From JAAXKN01 sp036261625 (GTDB lineage Bacteria > Bacteroidota > Ignavibacteria > Ignavibacteriales > SURF-24), in assembly GCA_036261625.1 (NCBI GenBank), contig DATAKL010000048.1:41220-105219 (forward strand): a DNA stretch of 64,000 nucleotides. Reading direction: 5' to 3'. Position numbers and translations under genes: made by a program. The notes beneath the pieces are model-generated. The model did no database searches, had not been told where the DNA came from, and saw only the letters and a program-made list of their open reading frames with translations. Shown here in pieces: positions 25,533 to 32,719 of the stretch. Position 1 is the stretch's first letter, and each line of letters begins with the position of its first letter.

Positions 25533-25859
25533 TTAAAATCCTGGTATATTCATCCCCGGAGGAAGCATGCCTCTTGTGACTTTGGCCATTTCATCCTCTG
25601 CCATCTTGCCGGCTGACTCCAGAGCTTTGTTTACGGCGGCCACAACAAGATCTTCCAACATCTCCTTATCTCCGCCTGAAATAACTTCACTATCTATTTG
25701 AACTGAAATAAGTTCCTTCTTTCCGTTAACCGTAGCTTTTACCATTCCTCCGCCGGATTCCTCAGTTACGGTTTTATTGCCAAGTTCGTTCTGAACGCGC
25801 TCCATTTCGGCCTGCATTTTTTGTACCTGTTTAAGCATGCCTTGCATTCCGCCCTTCAT
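25533..25859 (-). CDS. ybaB: YbaB/EbfC-type nucleoid-associated protein
   Basis: The product is 108 aa. It has the family layout: a helical start (MLKQVQKMQAEMERVQNELGNKTV), a central GGGMVKATVNGKKELISVQID and a C-terminal MLEDLVVAAVNKALESAGKMAEDEMAKVT. It forms a dimer that binds DNA. It heads the ybaB-recR-methyltransferase operon. The dnaX gene that often precedes it is not here. Confidence 0.95.
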   Translation of the reverse strand: MKGGMQGMLKQVQKMQAEMERVQNELGNKTVTEESGGGMVKATVNGKKELISVQIDSEVISGGDKEMLEDLVVAAVNKALESAGKMAEDEMAKVTRGMLPPGMNIPGF

Positions 25860-25972
25860 TTTGCCTCCTGAATCTAAAGAAAATTATATTTCCGGTCCCT
25901 GGCTATAGGCTCCGTTTTTAAGTGTAAAATTTACGAAAAAATAAGAAAAAACACTAAACAGAAATTTGTATC

Positions 25973-26221
25973 TTAGAGAAATTTGCACATTCGAAGACTA
26001 TTCGCCCCATTTAAACGGCATAACTGTCCAAAGGTTCCCTCATCCTGCATTAGGTCTGAGGAAAAAAAGTGCCCGAATTGCTTCTTAGGCCTCAGGCAGC
26101 CGGAAACCGGAATTTCTCCGCCCCAAAAACCATCCTGAAAACGTAGCAGAGAAAAAGCATGGAGACTTTTATGTGCGCCAGAGCGGGAAATCCAAATTAA
26201 CTCTGAAAATCTATTTAACAC
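25973..26221 (-). CDS. Doubtful ORF overlapping the antitoxin gene
   Basis: An 82-codon frame begins at ATG 26221 and overlaps the antitoxin gene's end by 11 bases, the position where a toxin gene would be expected. The protein (MLNRFSELIWISRSGAHKSL...) does not resemble RelE, YafQ or other toxins, and its composition (Gly, Cys, Phe) is unlike its neighbours. It may be non-coding filler or a decayed gene. The rest of 25860-26210 contains no other candidate. Confidence 0.2.
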   Translation of the reverse strand: MLNRFSELIWISRSGAHKSLHAFSLLRFQDGFWGGEIPVSGCLRPKKQFGHFFSSDLMQDEGTFGQLCRLNGANSLRMCKFL

Positions 26222-26435
26222 TCCGTTTCATTTTTCTTTTCTGCGAAACCTGCTGTGAATGCACTCCTTTAGGATGCAGTTTTACGTCAAACGGCAGCCC
26301 TTTGTTGAGCTTTACCTGGCTGTAAAGCATGCTGATTACCTCGGTAGTAGAAACCCCCAGCTTCTTGAAGATATTTTCCACTTCGGACTTTAACTCCGGT
26401 TCAATTCTTGCTCTGATTGTTGCAGTCTTTGCCAT
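26211..26435 (-). CDS. RelB/DinJ-family type II antitoxin
   Basis: The product is 74 aa. The ribbon-helix-helix start MAKTATIRARIEPELKSEVENIFKKLGVSTTEVISMLYSQV is diagnostic of the RelB/DinJ family: RIEPELK forms the DNA-binding strand. The following basic tail (KLHPKGVHSQQVSQKRKMKRSVK) is where the toxin-binding helix should be, but it is unusually basic rather than acidic. AAGGGG lies upstream of the start. No recognisable RelE/YafQ toxin follows, so the antitoxin looks orphaned. Confidence 0.82.
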   Translation of the reverse strand: MAKTATIRARIEPELKSEVENIFKKLGVSTTEVISMLYSQVKLNKGLPFDVKLHPKGVHSQQVSQKRKMKRSVK

Positions 26436-26564
26436 ATACTATATACCCCTTGTTGTTAATAAAATGTAGCCCGCTTCAGCGCTAAAGTCAAGGTTAGCCG
26501 GAGGATACACACAAAATATGAGAAAATTAAGCTCAATTTGCATAATAGAGCAAAAAGTTGGTAT

Positions 26565-26591
26565 TTGACTTTGAACGCCTATTTCTATAAT
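26565..26591 (+). promoter_or_regulatory. Candidate promoter of the PurC-like/psd/pssA run
   Basis: TTGACT (26565-26570) and a perfect TATAAT (26586-26591) are separated by 15 bases, slightly short for a sigma-70 promoter. Its position supports translation of the next gene starting downstream of the promoter, at TTG 26625, rather than at the earlier in-frame TTG 26538. Confidence 0.5.
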
Positions 26592-26624
26592 TTCGGGGCG
26601 TTAAACAATTTTTGTAATCAGGTC

Positions 26625-27326
26625 TTGAAATACAGCAAAAATATTGTTCAGGAAAAAAGCGGGAAGACTGTCTATCAGGCTAAAGAGGACTCATCTATAC
26701 TTTTAGAGTATAAGGATACGGTCAGACTCACCAGCCGCACCGAAGCCAAGATTAAGGATTTGGGGGAAAAGCATCTGTTCATTAATTCTTTTTTTCTGGA
26801 CTACCTGAATGCCTATAACGTTCCGACGGGCTATAAAAAGGTTGAGGAGAGTACCCTTATACTGCAGAATTACAGCAGTTACCCTTTTACTATAACCATA
26901 TCCAACATTATAGACCGCCGCACCAGCAGGCTATTTGATAAACCGGAAGGCACATTTCTAATCCTCCCTGTCTTCGAATTCCGCATTGGCGGCCAGGACA
27001 TCAGGGATAATCTTATTACTGAGAGCCATCTGATTTCGCTTGACATACTTCCCATTGAGGAACTGAAAGTAATTAAGAGGATCTGTACAAAAGTCAATGC
27101 TGTCCTTAAGTCTTACTTTGAGAGGAGGAACTCATTTTTATCTGAAGTAACCTGTTATTTCGGCAAAGATGAGGAGAAAATATTTATTGTGGATGATTTC
27201 ACTCCAGTCAGCCTGAAGGTCCTTTCTTTGGATCCGGGCCAGAAGAATATAAACCCCTACAAGATAAAGACTCCGGCAGATTACAAGGAATATGTAGAAT
27301 TTATTTTAAGCTTAACAAAATATTAG
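26625..27326 (+). CDS. Divergent PurC (SAICAR synthetase)-like protein
   Basis: The product is 233 aa from TTG 26625. This start lies behind the candidate promoter and gives a PurC-sized protein; an earlier TTG would add 29 unrelated residues. Alignable PurC elements are SGKTVYQAKEDSSILLEYKD (PurC GKxKxxY...LVEYKD), LGEKHLFINSFFLDYL, NVPTGYKKV, FEFRIGG, NLITESHLISLDILPIEELK, and VNAVLKSYFERRN...IFIVDDFTP. The PurC substrate and catalytic motifs are changed: RNxxAGS is ISNIIDRR, LxDFKLEFG is LSEVTCYFG, and DEISPDTCR is DDFTPVSLKV. It may be a diverged SAICAR synthetase or a paralogue with another ligand. purS and purQ lie further down the same strand. Confidence 0.65.
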   Translation: MKYSKNIVQEKSGKTVYQAKEDSSILLEYKDTVRLTSRTEAKIKDLGEKHLFINSFFLDYLNAYNVPTGYKKVEESTLILQNYSSYPFTITISNIIDRRTSRLFDKPEGTFLILPVFEFRIGGQDIRDNLITESHLISLDILPIEELKVIKRICTKVNAVLKSYFERRNSFLSEVTCYFGKDEEKIFIVDDFTPVSLKVLSLDPGQKNINPYKIKTPADYKEYVEFILSLTKY

Positions 27327-27330
27327 TTTT

Positions 27331-27978
27331 ATGACGAAGTACGGCTATTCCACAATTGGTGTTGTTTCGATTATAGTTTTTGTACTGGCCGGGGCAGGAA
27401 TTTTAATCAGCAATAATTTCTTTAAGTTTTTTCTTATTGCCCTGGGCGCTCTGCTGCTTATATTTACATTGTATTTTTTCAGGGATCCTGAAAGGGTTAC
27501 CCCCCAAAAGGACAACGTTGTGGTCTCTCCTGCCGACGGTACTGTTCTGTTTGTAAAGGAGGTATACGACGACAAGTACATTAAAAATAAGGCATGGCAG
27601 ATCTCCATCTTCATGTCGCCTTTGAATGTGCACGTTAACCGCATCCCCATTGATGGGAAGGTGGAATACCTGAAATACATACACGGAGAGTACCTGATTG
27701 CAAGCCACGACAAAGCTTCTGAGAAAAACGAACGGGCAGAGTTCGGCATCCGTTCCCGGTTCGGACGCGTGTTTTTTACTCAGGTGGCAGGATACGTGGC
27801 ACGCAGGATTGTTTATGAGTTAAAGCCCGGAGACGATGTTATTATGGGCAGAAGATTCGGCATGATACGCTTCGGCAGCCGCGTCGACGTGGTGGTCCCG
27901 GAAGCATGGCAGGTCAAAGTCAAAAAAGGAGACAGTGTCACTGCCGGTGAAACAATTTTATTTGAGTACCAAAAATAA
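27331..27978 (+). CDS. psd: Phosphatidylserine decarboxylase proenzyme, short type
   Basis: The product is 215 aa, the short (archaetidylserine-type) form. Two membrane helices lie at about 10-27 and 31-50. Then come RDPER, SPADGTV, MSPLNVHVNRIP and a C-terminal RFGSRVDVVVP. The proenzyme would cleave itself between Gly182 and Ser183 to form the pyruvoyl group. It makes phosphatidylethanolamine from phosphatidylserine, made by PssA, whose gene overlaps its last base. It follows the PurC-like gene by four bases. Confidence 0.95.
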   Translation: MTKYGYSTIGVVSIIVFVLAGAGILISNNFFKFFLIALGALLLIFTLYFFRDPERVTPQKDNVVVSPADGTVLFVKEVYDDKYIKNKAWQISIFMSPLNVHVNRIPIDGKVEYLKYIHGEYLIASHDKASEKNERAEFGIRSRFGRVFFTQVAGYVARRIVYELKPGDDVIMGRRFGMIRFGSRVDVVVPEAWQVKVKKGDSVTAGETILFEYQK

Positions 27979-28742
27979 TGAGAAATATCAGAATTACGCG
28001 CTCTGTAATCCCTAACCTGTTCACTTCGCTGAACATGTTCAGCGGTTTTGTTTCTGTAATTTATTCCAGTGAGCAGGATTACATCAAAGCGGCAATGTTT
28101 ATAATTATAGGTGCCGTTTTTGACGCCCTCGACGGTATTATGGCGCGCCTTACACATTCAAGCAGCGAATTTGGCGTTGAGCTCGACTCGCTTTCTGACC
28201 TTGTAAGCTTCGGCGTGGCGCCTGCTTTTTTGATCTACCACTCCTATCTGAACCATTTGGGCGCCTGGGGCATAGTTATCAGTTCCTTACTGATGGTCTT
28301 CGGCGGACTCCGCCTGGCACGCTTTAACGTGCAGCTCGTAGGCTTCGACAAATCCTATTTTACCGGACTTCCGATACCATCTTCGGCTATTACAATTGCA
28401 GCCTTCGTGCTGGTTTATTTTGACCAACATTCGCTGAGCTACATGGCCCCTTTCGACGGTTATATTATCCCGTTGGTATTCCTGCTTTCATTTCTTATGG
28501 TCAGCAGGATCAGGTATGAAACCCTTCCGAAATTTTCTCTGAAGGGTATTAAAGAAAGGCCTTACTCTTTCGGCTTTGTGCTGCTTTCAGCTATACTGAT
28601 TGTTGCTACCGGAGGCAAAGCCCTTTTCTATCTGTTTATTTTAATGATTCTTATTGGTATTTTCAAACATATGTTTTCACTGGCTTTCAAATCCGCAAAA
28701 AGCAGAAAACTCAGCCCCAGAGAGGCAGCCAGTAAAAAATAG
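27978..28742 (+). CDS. pssA: CDP-diacylglycerol--serine O-phosphatidyltransferase
   Basis: The product is 254 aa with several membrane helices. It has the CDP-alcohol phosphotransferase signature DGIMARLTHSSSEFGVELDSLSD, which fits D-G-x2-A-R-x8-G-x3-D-x3-D exactly. The conserved SVIPNLFTSLNMFSGF is at the N-terminus. It makes phosphatidylserine in the inner membrane. Its ATG overlaps the psd stop by one base (TAATG), so the two steps of PE synthesis are co-translated. Confidence 0.95.
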   Translation: MRNIRITRSVIPNLFTSLNMFSGFVSVIYSSEQDYIKAAMFIIIGAVFDALDGIMARLTHSSSEFGVELDSLSDLVSFGVAPAFLIYHSYLNHLGAWGIVISSLLMVFGGLRLARFNVQLVGFDKSYFTGLPIPSSAITIAAFVLVYFDQHSLSYMAPFDGYIIPLVFLLSFLMVSRIRYETLPKFSLKGIKERPYSFGFVLLSAILIVATGGKALFYLFILMILIGIFKHMFSLAFKSAKSRKLSPREAASKK

Positions 28743-28815
28743 ATGAATATTTATTACAGGAACTGCATTAAAATGCATAACTCCTGGGAAAAAGTATAAT
28801 AAATGAGGAAACAAA

Positions 28816-29067
28816 TTGTATAAAGCGACTGTTATAGTAAAAAGAAGACCTTCGATTCTTGATCCGCAGGGAAAAGCTGTGGAACAGGGTGCTAAAATGC
28901 TAGGGTTTAATAATATTCAGCAGACACGCATCGGAAAATATATTGAGTTCTTTGTTAATGTTGATAATAGACAGACTGCTGAAAAGGAAGTAAGCGAATA
29001 CTCGACAAAACTGCTTTCTAATCCTATCATGGAAGATTTTGAGTTTACATTAGAAGAGGTGAAATGA
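28816..29067 (+). CDS. purS: FGAM synthase subunit PurS
   Basis: The product is 83 aa and starts at TTG 28816, which has GAGGAAAC before it. The PurS pattern VIVKRRPSILDPQGKAVEQG...LGFNNIQQTRIGKYIEF...PIMEDFEF is clear. PurS dimers bridge PurL and PurQ in formylglycinamidine ribonucleotide synthase, step four of purine synthesis. Its stop overlaps the purQ start by four bases (ATGA). Confidence 0.95.
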   Translation: MYKATVIVKRRPSILDPQGKAVEQGAKMLGFNNIQQTRIGKYIEFFVNVDNRQTAEKEVSEYSTKLLSNPIMEDFEFTLEEVK

Positions 29068-29765
29068 AACCTAAATTTGGGGTGGTTGTTTTCCCGGGTT
29101 CAAATTGCGACCACGATGCATATTATGCTTTGAAAAAAAAGCTCGGATACGATGTTACTTTTCTGTGGCATAAAGACACAGATCTTGAGAACTCTGACGC
29201 CATTATTCTGCCGGGAGGCTTCTCTTATGGCGACTACTTAAGAACCGGCGCAATTGCCCGCTTCTCCCCTATCATGGAGAAGGTTATCTCATTTGCGCAT
29301 AACGGCGGAGTGGTAATGGGCATCTGCAACGGATTCCAGATACTTCTGGAGGCCGGACTTCTGCCGGGCGTTATGGTTAAGAATAATTCACTGAAATTTG
29401 TCTGCAAAGATGTATATCTTAAGGTTGAAAACCCGAATACCATCTTTTCGGACTTTCATAATGAAATTAAGACGCTGAAAATTCCGGTCGCGCACGGTGA
29501 GGGCAACTACTTTGCCGACAGCGGAACCTTAAAGGAGCTTGAAGAGAATAATCAGATCGTCTTCAGGTACTCTTCCCCTTCGGGTGTGGTTTCCGAAGAG
29601 TTTAACCCTAACGGAAGCCAGCTTAATATTGCAGGAATTATAAACAGGCGAGGAAATGTACTCGGGATGATGCCTCATCCTGAAAGAGCCTGTGACGACC
29701 TGCTCGGGAAAACAGACGGAAAGTTTCTCTTCCAATCTGTTGCTGAACATATGGTAAATGTTTAG
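29064..29765 (+). CDS. purQ: FGAM synthase glutaminase subunit PurQ
   Basis: The product is 233 aa, the usual size. It is a class I glutamine amidotransferase: the start KFGVVVFPGSNCDHDAYYAL, the oxyanion region ILPGGFSYGDYLRTGAIARF, the nucleophile elbow GICNGFQILLEAGLLPG with the catalytic Cys, and the His-Glu pair in MMPHPERA. It releases ammonia from glutamine for PurL. It is coupled to purS. No purL gene is present in the window. Confidence 0.97.
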   Translation: MKPKFGVVVFPGSNCDHDAYYALKKKLGYDVTFLWHKDTDLENSDAIILPGGFSYGDYLRTGAIARFSPIMEKVISFAHNGGVVMGICNGFQILLEAGLLPGVMVKNNSLKFVCKDVYLKVENPNTIFSDFHNEIKTLKIPVAHGEGNYFADSGTLKELEENNQIVFRYSSPSGVVSEEFNPNGSQLNIAGIINRRGNVLGMMPHPERACDDLLGKTDGKFLFQSVAEHMVNV

Positions 29766-29804
29766 CTTACAGTTGTAAAATAATGACAAGCTGCTTTGAT
29801 GCAG

Positions 29805-29839
29805 TTCATTTTGTAAAATGAAAAAGCTGCAGCTTTTTC
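29805..29839 (+). terminator. Hairpin region after purQ
   Basis: Two overlapping perfect inverted repeats stand 40 bases after the purQ stop: TTCATTTT-GT-AAAATGAA (29805-29822) and a 20-bp palindrome at 29820-29839 with A-rich and T-rich arms. They probably end the purQ transcript, though loops are very short and the T-tract lies inside the palindrome. Confidence 0.45.
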
Positions 29840-29869
29840 GAAAATTCACTTAAGATAAGGACTTAGAAT

Positions 29870-30136
29870 ATGTTTGGTAATCTTGGCGCCGGTGAAATAA
29901 TACTCATTGTTCTGGTTATTCTTATATTCTTTGGACCCAAGAAAATTCCCGAAATTGCACAGGGCATCGGTAAAGGAATGAGAGAATTTAAGAAGGCAAT
30001 GCGTGATGTTGAAGACGGACTGAAAGAAGACACCCGTACTCAGGCTGCCCCAAAGACACTTGAGCCGAAGAGTGAGGGTGTAAGAATTCCTGAGGCCATG
30101 CAGCAGCAGGAAAAAGCTCCCGAAGAGGGCAAGTAA
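29870..30136 (+). CDS. tatA: Twin-arginine translocase protein TatA (first copy)
   Basis: The product is 88 aa. It has the TatA form: a short N-terminal helix in the membrane (GAGEIILIVLVILIFFGPKKIPEIAQGIGKGMREFKKAMRD), with the FGPKKIPE hinge and an amphipathic helix, then a charged tail. TatA oligomers form the pore of the Tat system. No tatB or tatC lies next to it. A second tatA follows 129 bases downstream. Such tandem copies are common in Bacteroidota and Chlorobi. Confidence 0.93.
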   Translation: MFGNLGAGEIILIVLVILIFFGPKKIPEIAQGIGKGMREFKKAMRDVEDGLKEDTRTQAAPKTLEPKSEGVRIPEAMQQQEKAPEEGK

Positions 30137-30265
30137 GACAGGCTTTTGAAGCCGGTATATAATTTTCAGAAATAAATCAAACTTAAGTTTAACTACTGGG
30201 GTATACTGCGGCTTAATTTCTATCTGCGTGGTATTTCCAAAAATCAAACAAAACGAGGCAAAAAG

Positions 30266-30457
30266 ATGTTTGGCAATTTAGGAACCGCTGAAATAATAAT
30301 TATCATCCTGGTTATACTGATATTCTTTGGCGCAAAGAAGATCCCCGAACTTGCTCAGGGCGTGGGCAAAGGGATGAAAGAATTCAAAAAGGCGCTCAAG
30401 GATGTTGATGAGGATGGAAAGAATACCTCAGATAACAAAGAAGAAAAGAAATCCTGA
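30266..30457 (+). CDS. tatA: Twin-arginine translocase protein TatA (second copy)
   Basis: The product is 63 aa. The N-terminal half is nearly identical to the preceding TatA: membrane helix TAEIIIIILVILIFFGAKKIPELAQGVGKGMKEFKKALKD with FGAKKIPE instead of FGPKKIPE. The tail is shorter and acidic. The two genes arose by tandem duplication. It lies 14 bases before gatA. Confidence 0.92.
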   Translation: MFGNLGTAEIIIIILVILIFFGAKKIPELAQGVGKGMKEFKKALKDVDEDGKNTSDNKEEKKS

Positions 30458-30471
30458 TTCTATAACTGTTT

Positions 30472-31935
30472 ATGAGTAAAGACCTGACCGGATATAAAAA
30501 CCATTTCGAAAAAATCGAAAAACTCAAAAGCGGTGAGCTTTCCTTAAAGGAGAACGTGCGTTTTTTTCTGGATAGAATAAGTGAGAACAGTCATCTGAAC
30601 GCATTTAATTTTGTCTTTGAAGAAAATGCCCTCTTTATGGCAGAAAAAGTTTCTGACAAGATCCGTTCAGGCACTCACGGAAAACTTGCCGGAATGATCG
30701 TCGCCGTAAAAGACGTTCTTGCCCTTAAGGATAAACCGCTTAGCTGCTCGTCAGAAATGCTGAAAGGCTTCACCTCACTCTACAGCGCAACTGCATTAAA
30801 AAAGCTTTTAGAAGAAGATGCAATAATCATCGGCAAGACAAACTGTGATGAGTTCGCCATGGGCTCTTCAAATGAAAACTCAGCCTTCGGACCCGTATTA
30901 AATCCGGTAGACACCTCGCGTGTTCCGGGAGGTTCGAGCGGAGGAGCAGCTGCAGCACTCAAAGCAGGACTCTGTGACGTGTCGATCGGCACAGATACCG
31001 GAGGATCCATACGTCAGCCCGCTTCATTCTGCGGCGTTCTCGGCCTAAAGCCCACATACGGGAGAGTCTCCAGATCGGGACTTACCGCCTTTGCATCATC
31101 TTTTGATTCAATAGGACCTTTTGCAGGAAGTATTTCAGATATTGCACTTGTGATGGAAGTAATTTCAGGGCGTGACAATTATGATGCAACAAGCGCCCGC
31201 GTTGACGTGCCTGAATACTCCCGCCTTCTTAGTGATGTTAGAGTTTCAAAAGGAAACTATTCCGGCAAACCGCGCATCGGAATTCCAAGGGAGTATTTTT
31301 CAGAAGGATTAAATATTGAGGTCAGGTCTAAAATTGAAGAGGCAATTTCAAAAATCAGGGAAAAAGGCTTTGAAGTTAAGGATATCAGCCTTCCCAATAC
31401 TCCCTATTCCATTGCAACTTACTATATTCTGACTACAGCCGAAGCCTCATCAAACCTGGCACGCTATGACGGGGCCCGTTACGGCTACAGGGATCCAGAG
31501 AGCCCTACACTGCAGGATATGTACACGGATTCAAGATCTGTTGGATTTGGAACCGAAGTAAAAAGACGCATTATGCTCGGCACCTATGTTCTCTCAGCCG
31601 GCTATTATGATGCCTATTACAAAAAGGCACAAAAAGTGCGCAGGCTCTTAAAGAACGATTTTGACAGAGCGTTTAATGACGTCGACCTTATACTGACCCC
31701 GACAGCTCCGACTACCGCCTTCAGGCTGGGCGAGAAATCAAGCAGCCCCCTGGAGATGTATTTGAATGATATTTATACAACTTCGGCAAATCTTGCAGGA
31801 ATTCCCGGAATTAACATCCCTGCAGGAACTGACAGTCTGGGGCTCCCTGTCGGCATGCAGCTTATGGCCGCGCAGTTTGAGGAACTCACACTTATGAAAA
31901 TGAGCAGATATATTTCTGAAGAAATCTTGTCCTGA
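30472..31935 (+). CDS. gatA: Glu-tRNA(Gln)/Asp-tRNA(Asn) amidotransferase subunit A
   Basis: The product is 487 aa. The amidase signature Ser-cisSer-Lys triad is complete: Lys80 in IVAVKD, Ser155 in GGSSGGAA and the nucleophile Ser179 in TDTGGSIRQP, matching Thermotoga GatA numbering to within one. It releases ammonia from glutamine for the GatB site. gatB and gatC are elsewhere. It may be cotranscribed with the tatA pair. Confidence 0.95.
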   Translation: MSKDLTGYKNHFEKIEKLKSGELSLKENVRFFLDRISENSHLNAFNFVFEENALFMAEKVSDKIRSGTHGKLAGMIVAVKDVLALKDKPLSCSSEMLKGFTSLYSATALKKLLEEDAIIIGKTNCDEFAMGSSNENSAFGPVLNPVDTSRVPGGSSGGAAAALKAGLCDVSIGTDTGGSIRQPASFCGVLGLKPTYGRVSRSGLTAFASSFDSIGPFAGSISDIALVMEVISGRDNYDATSARVDVPEYSRLLSDVRVSKGNYSGKPRIGIPREYFSEGLNIEVRSKIEEAISKIREKGFEVKDISLPNTPYSIATYYILTTAEASSNLARYDGARYGYRDPESPTLQDMYTDSRSVGFGTEVKRRIMLGTYVLSAGYYDAYYKKAQKVRRLLKNDFDRAFNDVDLILTPTAPTTAFRLGEKSSSPLEMYLNDIYTTSANLAGIPGINIPAGTDSLGLPVGMQLMAAQFEELTLMKMSRYISEEILS

Positions 31936-31991
31936 AACAGGCTGAAAAGGAATTAAGAAAGAAGAAGAAGCTTACCTGACATAGAGAAAGA

Positions 31992-32030
31992 GAATAAAAA
32001 GAGTCTGTGTTTTCATTTGAAAACACAGAC
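31992..32030 (-). terminator. Terminator of the small gene at 32089-32328
   Basis: The 13-bp stem GTCTGTGTTTTCA/TGAAAACACAGAC (32003-32030, loop TT) is followed on the minus strand by TCTTTTTATT. It fits the end of the convergent minus-strand gene, and may also stop gatA transcripts weakly. Confidence 0.7.
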
Positions 32031-32088
32031 ACAAAGAAGAGCCGTAATTCACGAATTCACTTTCTGAAGAAGTTCAAGACCACAAAAT

Positions 32089-32328
32089 CTAGTTAAATCT
32101 CCCCTGATACTGAAGCATCGACTTTATTTCCAGGTACTTGTCTTCAGCTTCATTGTAGCTGCTGAATTCGAATCTCTTTATTCTTTTGAAAAGATACAGA
32201 ATATACTTTTTCATTATAACCAGATACTTATCATCTTTTCTTACAAGTTTTACGGAAGTACTTCTGAAATAATAGTAGTGCAGGATTTCAGAATCCCTCT
32301 TCTCCACACCAGCTGCAACCTCACTCAT
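32089..32328 (-). CDS. Small protein of unknown function
   Basis: The product is 79 aa, rich in Tyr, Lys and Arg (HYYYFRSTSVKLVRKDDKYLVIMKKYILYLFKRIKRF). It has a good AGAGGGG site ten bases before the start and a terminator 60 bases after the stop, so it is very likely a gene. No domain is recognised. It has no signal peptide and is probably cytosolic. The 391 bp upstream (32329-32719) contain no gene and only AT-rich sequence. Confidence 0.7.
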   Translation of the reverse strand: MSEVAAGVEKRDSEILHYYYFRSTSVKLVRKDDKYLVIMKKYILYLFKRIKRFEFSSYNEAEDKYLEIKSMLQYQGRFN

Positions 32329-32719
32329 TATTCCCCTCTAAATCTAATGGATTGGCGTATTAATTAGACAGCTAAAAAAGAAAAACGAAACAATCATTTT
32401 TCTTTTTTTTAAATTACAATTTATTAATTCAAATGCAAGCAGAATTTACGCTTCAACAATGAAAAAATATATTTAGTCCTTATAAAACTGCCGCCCGGGC
32501 GCCGGATTGCAAAAAGATTTTGGCTACAGACCGGATGCCCTCTCTTCAGAACAGATTATCCCCGGCCTCCAAAAGGCACCAGTACTAATATCTTTTTTAG
32601 AGGAATTCAGTCAAAAAATCAGGAATTCGGGGTGTAAGAACCTTTAGCATTTATCTCTGATAATCCTTATCTTTACTGAAATCAAATACAAGTTTGTTAT
32701 ACATAATAAGGGAATCACA

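Noticed and set aside
26538..26624. Upstream extension of the PurC-like gene from TTG 26538
   Set aside because: It would include the candidate promoter, and the extra 29 residues have no counterpart in PurC.
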